Assembly: GCA_029718625.1 (NCBI GenBank) | Contig: CM056376.1 | Span: forward strand, 79,173,386 to 79,237,385 | Direction: 5' to 3' | Origin: Synaphobranchus kaupii | Lineage: Eukaryota; Chordata; Actinopteri; Anguilliformes; Synaphobranchidae | Length of the DNA stretch: 64,000 bases | Shown here: piece by piece, positions 46,201 through 59,541 of the stretch | Layout: every line of letters starts with the position of its first letter | Position numbering within the stretch: position 1 is the stretch's first letter | Notes under the pieces: generated by a model | Seen by the model: the letters and a program-made list of their open reading frames with translations, nothing else | Told to the model about the DNA's origin: nothing | Databases searched by the model: none | Program-made: the position numbers and the translations under genes

Positions 46201-49200
46201 ACACCAGAGTTTAAATCTTTCTTCTGAGTTTAACCGTCCAGCAAGGAAAAGATGGAAAGATCCAAGCAAGTTCCAGTAGGTTGTGGGTTCAAAACAGTGC
46301 CGTTTTACTTTACCTGAAGTGACATCGGTTGAACGATATGGAAGCAATCTAAGTTGCCCTTGTTTGCTATGCACAAAATGGCAGCCAATGCGACGAGTAA
46401 AGTTTTTGTTTCCCCTCCCTGAGAACTGGGGTAGCTGGTGGGTATTTCAATAAATGTAACAGTTTTTGGACAGCTGAGTGGCTCAAACTAAAACATGTCA
46501 CTCCCACAGACTGGTATCAGAAGCTGATTATGCTAGTGCTGAATATGGCCGGCCCACAGGGAAGCACATCATTGTCTGATACCCTCCAGTCTGCAGTCAT
46601 CCTGTCTGTGGTGTCATCAACAGGATTGCCTTAATCTCATTGTGAAAGAGAAACACCTCTGGTTCATCAGATCCTGCAGTGTGCCTACGGTAACTGCTAA
46701 CACAGTAACACTTTCAATTTTGTATGAGTCCTGTAGGGATTAAATTTACTCTAGCAGAGTAAAATGTACTCTATGGGAGTTGATTTAACGCTGAATATTT
46801 GACTATGTAGCGTATGCCACTTATGCGACAGTCACACAGTTCTGCTGATGGACCGCGGACTGAAAAGAAAAGAACTGTGCTGGTAACATTGGACGAAAGA
46901 AGGAAAGAAGCCGAACCCTTGCCCAACAGCGCGGCACATATCCTACACGTTTAACCGTGGGCAGTTTCAGGAATCGTTGAAGGCTGGGGATTACGACAGC
47001 ATCTCTTTTTTTCCCTACAAGCTGTGTCAGAGGTGGTATTGAATCGGATTCAAAGACGTTTCATTTCGACAGCTCCCGTCTCTGGACCCAAGGGAGCCCC
47101 TTCCACCGTTTCTCTCAGACTTAATCGTTGAGTTCATCCCCAGCACCGGTGTCTTCCATTTTTCCCTTGAAGGAAATAGCCTATAGGATTAGGCAGAATT
47201 TCTCACTTATCTGTGTAAGCTTCTGGGACCTTCTTCCTTCATGTCTGAGCTTCCATAACTAGCTTTCTCACCTCTTCCACACTCAAGCCTCATATCTGAA
47301 ATGCACTAAAAAAGAACAAAAATCTGTGGCCCACTTTCAATTAAAGATTAGTTTATCTAAGGATTACCTTGGTGCTAAAACTAAGAACCGTCTGATTGGC
47401 TTTATTTAAAAGTAATCAAAATTTGTATTTGTTCTGGGCCTCCTCTTTATTTTAAATATAATACCACAAGAAATTTGTCTGCACTTCAAACTCGAATATT
47501 AACAACCTGACAGTCAAATGTGTTCCAGCAGACATCTTGTCTCACAAGTTTCTTTATTGCCTCTTCACATAAACCATTTGTATTGTAGCCTGTTGCCTTC
47601 TGATATTACTTAAGTGTGAAACAGGATGTGAGAAATTGGTTTCGCATTGGTTAAATGCCTTCATTTGATGGCCTAGCCTGTTGAACTGTATATTCAAGCA
47701 TGTAAATACACTCAGAATTGTCTACGACTACAATTCCTAATCTTGCCAGCTCACTGAAGAGGTAGATCAGTTTATTCCAAAAGTTTTAATGATAAAACTA
47801 AAATATAGAGGAATCTCAATAAAATCCACAGTATACGAGCCAAAAGTCTTGCAATTACCTTTTGTTTGCCCAATATACTATCTGTATTTGGAAATAAGCC
47901 CCCACGCTGTGAACTCTAGTAGGCTATGTCTTTGAGAAGAACGTCCTGTAGGAATATCAGTTGAGCAAGAAGTAGCTTTTTTTCAATTAATTTGTTGGAT
48001 CACAAATACAGCACATCACCAAAACACATTACACACTGTGAAGAGTACAACATAATTTTCTGTCCGGACGTCCTTGCCGCATAACTCATTTGCAAACCTG
48101 CCTCTCCGGGAAGGACTAACATTTGTAATGGCCCTGATTTGCTTGTGCTGAGTATTAGTCCCCCCATCCATTTACTGATTGCAAAAGGATGAGCATTTGA
48201 ATGCAGAAGTTGTATTTTCTCCCGCTGGTGTCTTAAATGGATGACTGAGCCCACCATAGCATAATTCAAAGCCTCCAGTCCTGTCCTTGCACTGGACAGC
48301 AAGGAAATTAGAAGGATTCTATTGGTTACTGGCTTTTGTTCCTTGACCAATTACGAGCCCTTACGGACACTTTCTGCCAGGTTCCGAAGAAAAGCTCCTC
48401 AGTGAGTCGTTACCACTCACTGTTATATCTGTCCAGTGGATCCTCATTCATTTATGTAATGTGTTGGGTATATTTAGGCAAGAGATATTTCTGCCAAAAG
48501 TGGAGGCGTCAAACTTCAACTAGCCATCCAAGTTTTGCTTATTTTACCGCAGTATTGCAATATTTTGCCATAAGTGTATTATGCACCTCGAATAAACTGT
48601 CATGGAGACCCGCAGTGGTTTTTTTCCATTCCTTTTACTCACCTTTGCATACATAACATGCAGGTTAGTAGCTGCCATGGCACTCACTCGTCTTCTATTG
48701 TTCGTTCTTTCCCCAAGCTGCCCCAGTCATGACTTGCATGTTCCCAGCATTAAGCAAGCATCAATTAATCACAAAGTAACAGCTCTTAACATAGATTTAC
48801 AATGAACACCTATGATTTCATAATCACCTTTGAATAACTCTAACTCTTACCATAGTTTTATGGAAAATCTACAGCATGTAATGCATAATTTATGACTAAA
48901 AAAGTCCATGGCTCATGTATATTTTACTGAGAGTCCTAGGGGATTTTATAGGGGAGTTAATAATGAATTCTTTGACTCATTTCAGGAAGAGGAAATGCAA
49001 AGTACGGGATGTGGAATTTAGAAGGTTTAGGTGTACAGAGAATGCAGGAGATTGTTCTACTTTTGATATTGATGGTAGAGAGTAAATTGCCAATGAGCTT
49101 CCAGAAAATGAACACATGGTTCTAAAGACAACGGTTAAAGATGTTTTTCCTAAATGAAACGGCTGTGCTTTTTTATATGTATTACTTTTTACCATACTAA

Positions 49201-52140
49201 TAGTCTCTCTGCACCAGCATTCACCAATCAAGCCCTATAGATGATACTTTTAATGGAACGTTTGGCATGGAAAATTTACTGACAGATAAATAAGATTGCA
49301 TTTCACAACCAGAAAGTTCTGGAATCCGCTTATAGGCCAGAGTGGGAACTCGACACTGTTTATCCCTAATTAGCTTGCAAATTGCATTTTTCCATTTACT
49401 GTTCTGACATCAAGGCCTGGCTCATTCTGAAACTCCAGCAAATTTACCCTTTGGCAAAATGTTTTGAATTTGAATTCCTTTCATAAGCATGACCTTAAAG
49501 GTATTGTTTCATTTATTGTGTGGCACGAGAGAGCGATTCAAATGAAGAGGCACATATTCATTCACACAGCGGACTTCCTCGAAACAATCCGCTTTGATCA
49601 CACTTAGAGTAATGGTACCCGGCGTGTGCAAACGTCATGTCTTAGTGAATGTGTTAATCTCAGTGCAAATGGCCCATTAGTGCATCCTGCTTTGGGAAAA
49701 TCGCCTCCTTTCCTGCCATCTGCTGAATAGTCAATCAAGCTCAGATCTCTTCTATTGCTTAGGTGGCTCATGCTTGCTGCCAACTGCGCCATGCAGAATG
49801 TGTCATGTGATTCTCCCATCCACTTGAAGCAGGAACTCAGTAAGTGAAATAAAGCTAATTTATTTGAGCCCGGGGTGTTCCAAATGGCAGAGCAGTCTTC
49901 CATAGGCTTGCTGTTTTATGAAATCAATTCAATTTGTTACTGCCCTTTCAGAACAGAATTGGACACTGACGGGGTTCGAGCACGTGCTGGCCTTTAATGC
50001 TCCATGAGGCATTGAAATGCTAATGGTTTGAGTTTGTGTTTTTCTTGTTTTACTTTTATTTTTTTCCCAGTGGAATTGCTTCACGATTAACGTGTCCATT
50101 CAACCATAATGTATAATTCAAATTATACTCCATCACCTTTTCCCCTGTATGGTGTGCTAATTCAGATTGGACCTGCTTTCATTATGTCTTCCAAAAGTAC
50201 TATCAGCATGCTTCGTTTTAGTTAAATCGGTTTTCACACTTTAAAACAAAATAACTTTAAAACAGTCCGTTGTCCGACATCGCACCCTAGTGTGAATGCA
50301 CCCTAAATTTGTTAGCTCTTGTCGTTAAACAAAGCAGGTTGACTTATGAGTGAAAAAAGCGGTCTCTATAAATACATCCACTATGCAGTATAGATGAGCC
50401 TGCTCACAGAATCGGCACATTGCAGACAAGCAAGGTCATCCAAGCGTGAGTGAGCAGGTTTCAACATGGAGGCATGTGTTTCCCAGCAGGTCCATGAATT
50501 AATAACACCCCCCTACCCGTTAAGTGATGGAGTCCGGGAGCTTCTCTTGCAGAGGCCTTAACATAGTTTGTCTCTGGCTGTACGGTTGCTGTTTAAAGAG
50601 AGGTGAGGGGAATCGGAGGGGAGGGAGGAGGCAAGCAGGCTGCTATTCTGAAGAAGATTTGGGACCAATTGCACATGGGCCCCATTGGTCCCCGCGCCGC
50701 TGCTGTCAGCTGCAGAGATATTTTGAGGCGAAGCTCGCTGGTGCCTTTTTGTCAAGCTGTTGTTAAAACCAGCTTGTTATCGAGGTTCAACTTTGTTCTT
50801 TCCCAGCCACCGACAATGAGGGCTTGAAGGAAATGAGAACGTTAGCACGTTAGCTATGCAACCTGAGAAATTGCACTATTTGTTACTCCAACTTTAACCG
50901 AGATTGGCTTCCAGGGATTTCTAATTCTGTCAGCTCAAATAAAGGACTGTTCTGGGAACAGTTGCAGTGTTGCTGTAATCCACTGTTGTGACATTGACTG
51001 TTTTTCAGATTCAGCTTGGTGCTCATTACTTGTGTACATATACAGTACGGATCCAGATATGAGTCTGTGAGTGTTTGCCTGTGTGTATATGTGACTATGT
51101 TTTGTATAAGAAACAGGCAGGATGTTTGTCAAATCCTTTTGCACACTAATTACCTCTTCGTTTACCAGAGCTCAAAAGCAATTCATGTTGCTTTAAAAAT
51201 ATTATTTCAGTCATGTTTGTTGCAAGTTGTCTAAAATAATTTAGCAAACTCTAAAACATTGATCACTGCGATTTTCCCAGTCTCTTCCATGGAATGACAC
51301 GGCATTCCAGAACCCAGCAAACAAATTTAATAGCAATCTATTCATAATTCAATCAAATTCAAACTACCCTGTGAAATAAATACTTTTCTCACATAATCAA
51401 GATTGTTCACTTTGTGGGCTTTTTGGCATTGTTTCAGTTTTAGTGTATTTTTGTTGATTGAAGAAGACAAAAATCTTTTTTTGTTTGTAATGAAAGCTAT
51501 TTTTGATATTTTTATTCCTCACATCCTGCTGGCTTTACAATGGCTGGTAGAGAGGCACTTGGGGGTTTGTGGTCTAACGCAACAAAATTCAGTTCAAGTA
51601 ACTTCAAAGCAGTTTGTACAGCAATGTTATGTAGGTTGTACGTGTATGTATTACCTGATTATTTAATTTTTCATGTTTAATCTTGTTTTCAGGAACTATT
51701 GCCTATGGCGCATGCAACCTGAGATCACAGCAGACATAAAAGTGGAATATTAAATATTAAACATAAAAGTGGAATATTAAAACTGATATTTATGTCTATA
51801 ATTGTGAATAAACCCTATAAAATGAAACTGTTCATATATGCCCCTATACCAGCTCGCTGGTCACCAGAAACATATTTATCTAAAAATGCTTCATTGCACA
51901 CAAAACTGTATGGACCAAATAAAAATATGCCTCCAAACTGGAATAATATTACAAAACCCAAGAAAGTGAACTGTCAGTTGCCAGAGTGAATTACCACTAG
52001 TAGGATTTTTGATATTCTATTGTTGTCACTGCAGTATGCACACAAGGATATTTTACATTTCTTGCAACAGTTTATTAGGCTGTTTACTGTATTATAAACC
52101 TGCTCGACGTCCATCTGTGGTGAAGTGAAGGGGGCCCTAG

Positions 52141-52158
52141 CCCCCCCCCCCCCCCCCC
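52141..52158. repeat. Poly-C run (18)
   Basis: Eighteen C bases followed by a short CA-rich stretch. Confidence 0.95.
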
Positions 52159-53470
52159 ACACATACACACACGCACACCTCTGACGGGATGACCAGACGT
52201 CCACTTTGGAAGCTGCAGTTCTCACCAGCCTCAGCTGTAGCCTTCTCCAATACGACCATTACTGTGTTACTGTGTGTGGTGTCACAGTGTGGTGCTAGGC
52301 GGTTAATATGGTCAGGGGGAAGGCAGCATCCCGGTGATCAGTCTTCGTCCCACATTTTGATTAGCTTCATCAGAAGACCCTTTATCAAAGAGCAATGATA
52401 CTCATCTCGAGGACTGGGGGCGAAAAATGGGAAAAATGTGTCAGAGGCACTGCTCATGTACTGATAAATAGCCTCTGCTGATTCAGGCAAGGTTATTAAA
52501 ATGGAGTTGGTCAGTCATTCATTCCAAACCCTAACCGAGATAGAAAGCAGAGGGCAAGTGCAAAGGTCAAGGGCAGCGTATGCACGATATTGTATCTTTC
52601 CCATCTCAATACATGTGCGTTTTTATGTATCTATAGAATGAAACACACATACTTAGTAGAGCTCTGATGGTATCTGGGTCTTTGAATGAATGCGTTTGAT
52701 TCTAAGGGAGGGGAACTCTGGGGATAATTCATCTTGAGGGCTCTTTAACTTGTGACGCTAATAAAATGGTAATGACTCAATTATAGTCAGACCGGGCCTC
52801 CTGTGAAAATTCCTCTTTGGAGACTGGGGAGACTGTCAGAGTTTACTGTTCGCGAGGGCCAATAGGTCTGAAAGTCAACGGCTAATTAGTGAGGTCATTA
52901 ATAATCAGAGGTCAGTCAAGCTATGACGGCTTTTGCACAATATATAATTCTTGGGGTGTAGCATAATAAGTTGAGACTGTCTCACGGGCCCAGTATTGAA
53001 TATCTACAGTATAAATCACAAGTTCATGAGTTTATTTAATACTTTACAGGAAAATACCACTGCAGAGATGCTGATGTTGGGTCACTTAACTCGACCATGA
53101 TTGATGCCGCTTCCTTTAGAAAATAAGGATTTTTTTCTTGTTGGCCACTCTTGTGAAACAGGGATAAAAAAACATCTTGGATCCATATCTTTCACAATAT
53201 GGAGAATTTGTTACTGTACCAATAATAATGGAGTGATAGTCAACGGCAAACTGTTGAAGTGTGCAACTGGATTCATATCATTATGATGATGATGATAAAA
53301 GTGACAGTATGTGTCCATTTGTGGATTTGTAGAAAAAAAAAGTAAAACAAAAAATGAAAGCATGAAACCTACATAAAGTAAGTGTTTAATTTTATTAATG
53401 GTAAGCTTTTCCACAAGAACTCAACATGCAATTACGTATATTTAAGAACGGGATTCACGTTTGTTGAAAA

Positions 53471-54024
53471 TACACTACATGGCAAAAAGTATATGAACGC
53501 CTGCTCATCCAACATCTCATTCCAAAATCATGGGCATTAATATGGAGTTGGTCCCCATTTGCTGCTATAACAGCCTCCACTCTCCTGGGAAGGCTTTCCA
53601 CTAGATGTTGGAACATTGCTGTGTGGATTTGTTTCCATTCAGTCAGAAGAGCATTAATGAGATACCTTTATTTCCCAACTCACTGTTGGGCACTGATGTG
53701 GGGCTATTAGGTCTGGCTCACAGTCGGCATTCCTATTGATCCAAATGGTGTTTGATGAGGTTGAGGTCAGGGCTCTGTGCAGGCCAGTCAAGTTCTTCCA
53801 TACCAATCTCGACAAACCATTTCTGTATTTGTGCACGGGGGCATTGTCATTCTGAAACAGGAAAGGGCCTTCCCCAAAATGTTGCCACAAAGTTGGAAAC
53901 CCAGAATCGTCCAGAATGTCATTGCGATAAGATTTGCCTTCACTGGAACTAAGGAGCCGAGCCTGAACTATGAAAAACAGCCCCAGACCAAGGGGTGCCC
54001 AGATACTTTTGGCCATATAGTGTA
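53471..54024 (-). mobile_element. Deleted Tc1-like element
   Basis: The ends read TACACTACATGGCAAAAAGTA and, from the other side, TACACTATATGGCCAAAAGTA. Each starts with the TA target. The element is only 554 bp and carries part of a transposase on the minus strand. It is an internally deleted and mutated copy. Confidence 0.88.
53654..54016 (-). pseudogene. Tc1 transposase, C-terminal fragment
   Basis: On the minus strand the frame includes FLFQNDNAPVHK, the region around the second catalytic Asp of the Tc1 DDE domain. Just downstream, WPAQSPDLNLIKHHLD, the region leading to the third acidic residue, reads in a different frame. The gene is therefore frameshifted. The N-terminal DNA-binding part is absent. 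It cannot encode an active transposase. Confidence 0.85.
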
Positions 54025-55416
54025 TATACTGTCATGGTAGATGAGAGACAACAAGCAGTATGCATGCGCAAGGCTTCACTCCCAACTTTTGAATGATTTT
54101 AGCTAAATTGCTACTCTCCGACCTCAAATACTATCATTAAGAATCCCTGGCTCTAGGGCTAATTAAAAACTCCTGAAGTTAATTATTCGCGAGTGCTAAA
54201 ATGCGAGAGGTGTGAATAAGCACTCTCCAGAATAACTCTTCCCCGAACAGAATCTGCTAACCTAAACCTAATATGAATATGAATATGGCTAAACAAAATG
54301 AACAGTATATTCAAGCTCCCTGTTTCAGTCTGGATAGACTGAACAGAATAGCGTGCAGACCTGCCTATGTCTTCAGAACTGAATCACTTCAGGTTCAGAT
54401 TTTGCAACCTTATGAATTCTGGCGTGTGCCTGTACTGCAGGACTGACATTCTGTCATTAAATAAGAGAGATCAAAATCTCAGCTACTCCCAGGTACAAAT
54501 CAAGCACTGGAGAACATAATGATGCACCTTAATTGTGTCCTGAAATAGCAGAGGTATCTCATTAAAGACTAAAAATTATGTTATTTACCTGCTAAGGCAA
54601 ATTACCGGAATATATTTTGGCAGGTTATTAAAAAGGTGGAAAAGGCACTCATTAACCGGTGCCTGCATTTTTGTTGCGTAATGGAGAAATGCATGATGTA
54701 TTAGATCCATTTAAATGAAGTGATTCAGTTTATTTTGAGACAAACCTGCATAGACGGCAGAGCACCAATTACTTGTAGTTGTACAGGCTATTAGACCCAG
54801 ACTTACTGCAATATGCTTTGTCATTAACACACACTGCGTAGTGTGACAATCCCGCTTGTGCGTGTGTCATTAAATATTTAGCAACCAAAATGAGAATTTA
54901 AGTACAGAATATTTTCTTTAGGTTAAATAAGAACTTTACTTTAATTAAAGAGTGACCACTTTGGAGTAAGTTGTATAGGTAGACGGGGGTGTGGTGGAGA
55001 GGGGGGAAGTGGGGTGTATTGCACAATTATTTCCATTCTGATATGCATTTAATTAGAGCCAAATATGTGTAATGTGACAAAAATAAATATTCTGGGAAAT
55101 ACCTGAAGCATAGCTAATTTGAAAGTTAACAGTTATGTAGTCGTCCAGGAAATAATGACATATGCGACAGAGTAACTTGCTAGCTATACTTCAGTTTAAT
55201 TTTAAGTGAACCACCATAAGCAAGCCAGTCATCAGTAGTTTTTTGAACATGCTCTATTGGCTGAAATAGTATCACTTGTGCACATCTTTGTGGCTATCTG
55301 TATCATAGATGTAAGGATTCTGTGCATTCACATTAGAGTTCTCAACGGGCCTGAAAATTCAAACCCGAACCGAACCGACCCGAGTGAGTTGAAGCCCGAG
55401 TCTCGGGCATCGCCCA

Positions 55417-56035
55417 AGATCATCACATACAATACTGAGCCAGAGTCTCGGGCATCGCCCGAGATCATCACATACAATACTGAGCCCAAGATCATCACAT
55501 ACAATACTGAGCCCAAGATCATCACATACAATACTGAGCCCAAGATCATCACATACAATACTGAGCCCAAGATCATCACATACAATACTGAACCCGAGAT
55601 CATCACATACAATACTGAGCCCAAGATCATCACATACAATACTGAGCCCAAGATCATCACATACAATACTGAGCCCAAGATCATCACATACAATACTGAA
55701 CCCGAGATCATCACATACAATACTGAGCCCGAGATCATCACATACAATACTGAGCCCAAGATCATCACATACAATACTGAGCCCAAGATCATCACATACA
55801 ATACTGAGCCCAAGATCATCACATACAATACTGAGCCCGAGATCATCAGATACAATACTGAGCCCGAGATCATCACATACAATACTGAGCCCAAGATCAT
55901 CACATACAATACTGAGCCCAAGATCATCACATACAATACTGAGCCCAAGATCATCACATACAATACTGAGCCCAAGATCATCACATACAATACTGAGCCC
56001 TAGGTCATCACATACAATACTGAACCCGAGACCGA
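55417..56035 (+). repeat. 27-bp tandem array
   Basis: About 22 copies of a 27-bp unit containing ATCATCACATACAATACTGA followed by GCCCAAG or a CCCGAG variant. As 27 is a multiple of three and the unit lacks stops, it stays open as a nine-residue repeat (IITYNTEPK or IITYNTEPE) on the + strand and in two minus-strand frames. The first units carry an inserted TCTCGGGCATCGCCC. There are no spacers, so this is not a CRISPR array. There is no evidence that it is translated. Confidence 0.95.
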
Positions 56036-56109
56036 CCAAACCCGGAAGAAAAACGAGTCGGTTATTGCCAGAAAAGGTTGCGCAATTTGCGCAGGCGGCG
56101 GCTCAAATC

Positions 56110-56190
56110 ACATAGTACAACGGGGTGAGAGAGAGCAAGAGAGAGAGAGAGGGAGAGAGAGCAAGAGAGAGAGGGAGAGGGAGAGAAGGA
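56110..56190. repeat. (GA)n-rich tract
   Basis: Imperfect GAGA repeats with GCAAGAGA interruptions, close behind the 27-bp array. Confidence 0.9.
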
Positions 56191-56717
56191 ACGAGCAAGC
56201 AGGAATGCTACAAACTAGCTGTGTTTTTTGCCTACTGTTTTTGAGTTTTTAACAGATTTAGTAGCCTAATTGGGGGTTGGGGCATCAGCAGAGTAAACCA
56301 ATTTTTCCGAAAGCAAGCAATTAGATTTGTACTAATGTTTTAATGTTTGCCATGCTGTAATAGAATTTAGTAGTGTTTTTTTGTTAGAACGGGATTCAAC
56401 TTTTTTATTGTTGCGTAGTTCGCATGTTCTTGCTTCATTATTATTGCCCTATTATCATTTATCACACAGCAGACGATACTTCAACTTCAACTCGAACGCC
56501 TACATTCGCCGTATCGTTACAGCAAACGGGAGCTGTAGGATGAATAAAATATACAGCTACATTTTAACAAGTAGAGAAAGTCTTGACAATTGATTGACTC
56601 CAAAATTAGCAATCAGCACCACATGTAAAAATGCAGATTAGCCTACTGTAAATACACAGAGACATTATTTTCTTTTTTTTGCGCAGCCCGACCAATTAGC
56701 ATAACTGTAATTCACAT

Positions 56718-58087
56718 CAGGGTTGGGCAAAATTCTGAATTGAATTGTGAATTTCATTGTAAATTGTCATTCAATTCATGAATTTGAATTTGAATTTGAA
56801 TTGACTTTGAATTTGAATTTTCCTGCCCACAGGAAACAGAATTTGAATTTGAATTAGAGTTTCAGGAAGTAGAATTGAAATTCATGAAATTCAATGAAAT
56901 TCAAATGTTTCATATATTGTAAAATTTGGCTTTTTTGCTGTTTTGTATATGATGACGTGTCTAACAAAAAAAAAACATGTTCCAGAATGCAGAATGCAGT
57001 CCAGGCACTCCTGCATGGAGAAAATCGAGTCCTAAATGTTAACCCTTTCTTGGTCTATAAAGAGGTTTATTATTGGGAGGCAAGGCTGTTTGACTTGCTT
57101 TTGAAACTTGGATTTGGAGTTATTGACTTGCCTTGCCTTTTTCGTCTATGACCTTGGACTGTCTGGATAAATTACTTCTGACCTTGTTTGGATTACGTGC
57201 AAATTATGAAAAATAGTCGGAAACTGAAAATAATGGAGAATAGTTTTGTTATACAGGAAAGTAGTGATGGGCAGAGAAAAGCTTTTTGAAGCAACACACC
57301 AGTTGAAGCGATTGCGTTGGTTGAAGTGTTGGTGTCATGAAGCATTTGCCACCTGCCTCTCTAGTGACATCTCCTGGTCATTATTACTCTTCTCAACGGT
57401 CATTAATTGAAATTAGTGAAACACTACCTCTTGACTCTTGACTGTACAATTCATATTTTGAATATTAATGCTATTGCCATGTATTCTCAAAGCCCTCTCC
57501 AACTGAGAGTTTATTAATAAAAAGTGTTGTAAAAATTAAACATATTCTCATAATGATGATGAGATGACAATAATTATCATTATTAAAGTGAAATGAAAAT
57601 GATTTGTGTGTTTCATGAGCATAATGCAAGCATATCGACCAATGCCTCACTTATTTCCTCTTGCATGCCTGGTAAAGGAGAGTAGCCTACATTGCAACAA
57701 TCAATTCCAATGATTTGAGTGAAACCCTGGATTAATTTGTGATTGCAATAAACTACATTTTGTTACAAATCTATTTATTTTTCACGTGTTAATGTTTTCA
57801 CATGCTTTCATTATTGGACCGTTAACCTAAACTTCTAAATTACATAATACAGTAATAATAAAAACAATGTAATATAATAAACACTTAATATATATATTTA
57901 ACTTAAAACGTTTTTTTGCTACATTATGAGTCAGTTGAATTTCTTAGACATAATTCCACTTCCTGCAATTCAATAAAAATTCATATCAAATTCTGCTTCC
58001 TGTCCTGTCCTTCAATTCAAATTATAATTCAAATTCTTTAAATATAATTTCAGCAAATTCAGAAATTCTGAATTGATCCCAACCCTG
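56718..58087. mobile_element. hAT-like non-autonomous element
   Basis: The element runs from CAGGGTTGGGCAAAATTCTG to ...CAGAAATTCTGAATTGATCCCAACCCTG. The CAGGGTTGGG ends are inverted, and the sub-terminal DNA is built of GAATTTGAATT words on both sides. The flanks ATTCACAT and GTTTACAT agree at six of eight positions, which fits an aged 8-bp hAT target duplication. No transposase is visible in the 1.37 kb. Confidence 0.75.
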
Positions 58088-58319
58088 GTTTACATGAAGT
58101 CAGAGTAATACTTAATACTGTATATGCTTAATATACTGTATATGGGCTGCTGGATAGCTCATAGAACTGTAGTTCTTGTACTGTGTATGAAAAACTTTCT
58201 GTGGACATCATGCATTAACAGTTATAATCAGCATGTGTGGCCTATGTTTTCAATGAGCCATTTGGTGCACATTTCTGTCACCTAGGCAGGTGAAACATAG
58301 GCGGAGTTTGACGTTTCCA

Positions 58320-58520
58320 CATGGGGGTGGGGTGGGGTGGGGGGGTTGGGGCATCAGATTATGATCGAGAACTGGGGGGGTGGTGGGGGGTTTCTATAGT
58401 ATTGTGAGCAGATTTGCTATCGCAGACTGGGGGGAAGAGTGCTGGGGTTGGTGGCTGGTGATTTCCGAGCGTGAACCCCAGGGGGGTGCTATTGTGGACC
58501 TTGAGTTGGGGGGGGGGCAT
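58320..58520 (+). repeat. G-run-rich tract
   Basis: Many runs of four or more G, including GGGGTGGGGTGGGGTGGGGG, separated by short spacers. It has G-quadruplex potential on the + strand (and so in the nav3 pre-mRNA). Confidence 0.85.
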
Positions 58521-58569
58521 TTCTGATTGCTATCGTACATGTACATGACCACTAGGATGCACAAACATG

Positions 58570-58885
58570 CAGTTTTCATCTCTCCATATCCCTTTCCTTC
58601 TCTCTCCCACCCTCTGTTTTTCTCTTTCTCTCTCGCTCCCTCCTTGCCTCCCTCCCTCTCTCCCTGTCTCCCCCTCTCTCCCTCCTTCTCTCTCCATCTT
58701 TCTTCCTCTGTCTCTTTCTTATTGTTTATCCCTGGCCTTCTCTCTCACCTTCCTTCCCTCTGTCTTTCTCTTTCCCTCTCCCTCCTTCTCTCTCTCACTC
58801 TCTCTCTCATTGTCCCTCTCTCCCCATCCCCCTCTTCCCCTTCTCTCTTCCTCTCTGTCCCTATTTCTCTCACACACACCATTCT
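58570..58885 (+). repeat. Polypyrimidine (TC)-rich tract
   Basis: About 315 bp that is almost entirely C and T, with imperfect TCTC and CCCTC words. Leu/Ser/Pro-rich open frames across it are artefacts of composition. Confidence 0.9.
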
Positions 58886-59087
58886 TATTAAAACACATTT
58901 TTATTGTATTCCATTACAAATTCACATAATCATCTTTTATACCTTTGATGTGTGATGTCCACTGCAGAAAATTTAAAAAAACTCATTTTGAACATTCCTT
59001 CACATGTCCTTACAAGTAATAAAAAACATGTGAAAAAAAATATTTCTCTGTTTTCTAATAATTCATACATGAAAGGGTTGATTGATT

Positions 59088-59541
59088 AAATCTTTGCGTG
59101 TACAAAATCTCTGTTACCACCTGCAAAACATTGTCTGGGGTGATCAACTAACGACACGCAGAGGACTGTGTGTGTTAAATTTGAAAGATACATAGATTTT
59201 TTGTTTTTGTGGGTTAGCCTGAAGGAATATGAAAAATTGGGCTTCCCTACATTATTTCTTGAAATAGTGAGAGGAGGTCATGCATATAGATAGCATTAAC
59301 ATGTGTAATGTGATTTACTAAGCCCCAAAAGCAAGTTTGGGAAACGTATTTGCGGGTGCATTTTAGTACAAATGGGTAGCAGGTTATAAAAGACACTATG
59401 ATGATGGCTGTCATTGTAGCAAGATATGTACGGGTGTGTTTGGAATATCCATAACCGAATGTTCTGAATGATTGCATAACAATGGGGGCTAATTAACTGG
59501 CCCATTGTAGTTAATGCTCAAAATACAAAAAAAGAGAATTT
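59088..59541 (-). mobile_element. Dispersed repeat copy B
   Basis: The reverse complement matches copy A at 7162-8300 in the same order but without A's insertions, so this is the more complete copy (about 454 bp). It has no coding capacity. The superfamily is unassigned. Confidence 0.7.

Noticed and set aside
55257..56003. 248-codon open frame with nine-residue repeats as a gene
   Set aside because: It is the direct product of a stop-free 27-bp satellite. Minus-strand frames are just as open, and there is no promoter, splice or family support.
55417..56035. CRISPR array
   Set aside because: Units are directly adjacent with no unique spacers, and the locus is a vertebrate intron.
58527..58955. 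Leu/Ser/Pro-rich hydrophobic open frame, possibly a membrane protein
   Set aside because: It is explained by the polypyrimidine tract; the composition is uniform and there are no features outside it.
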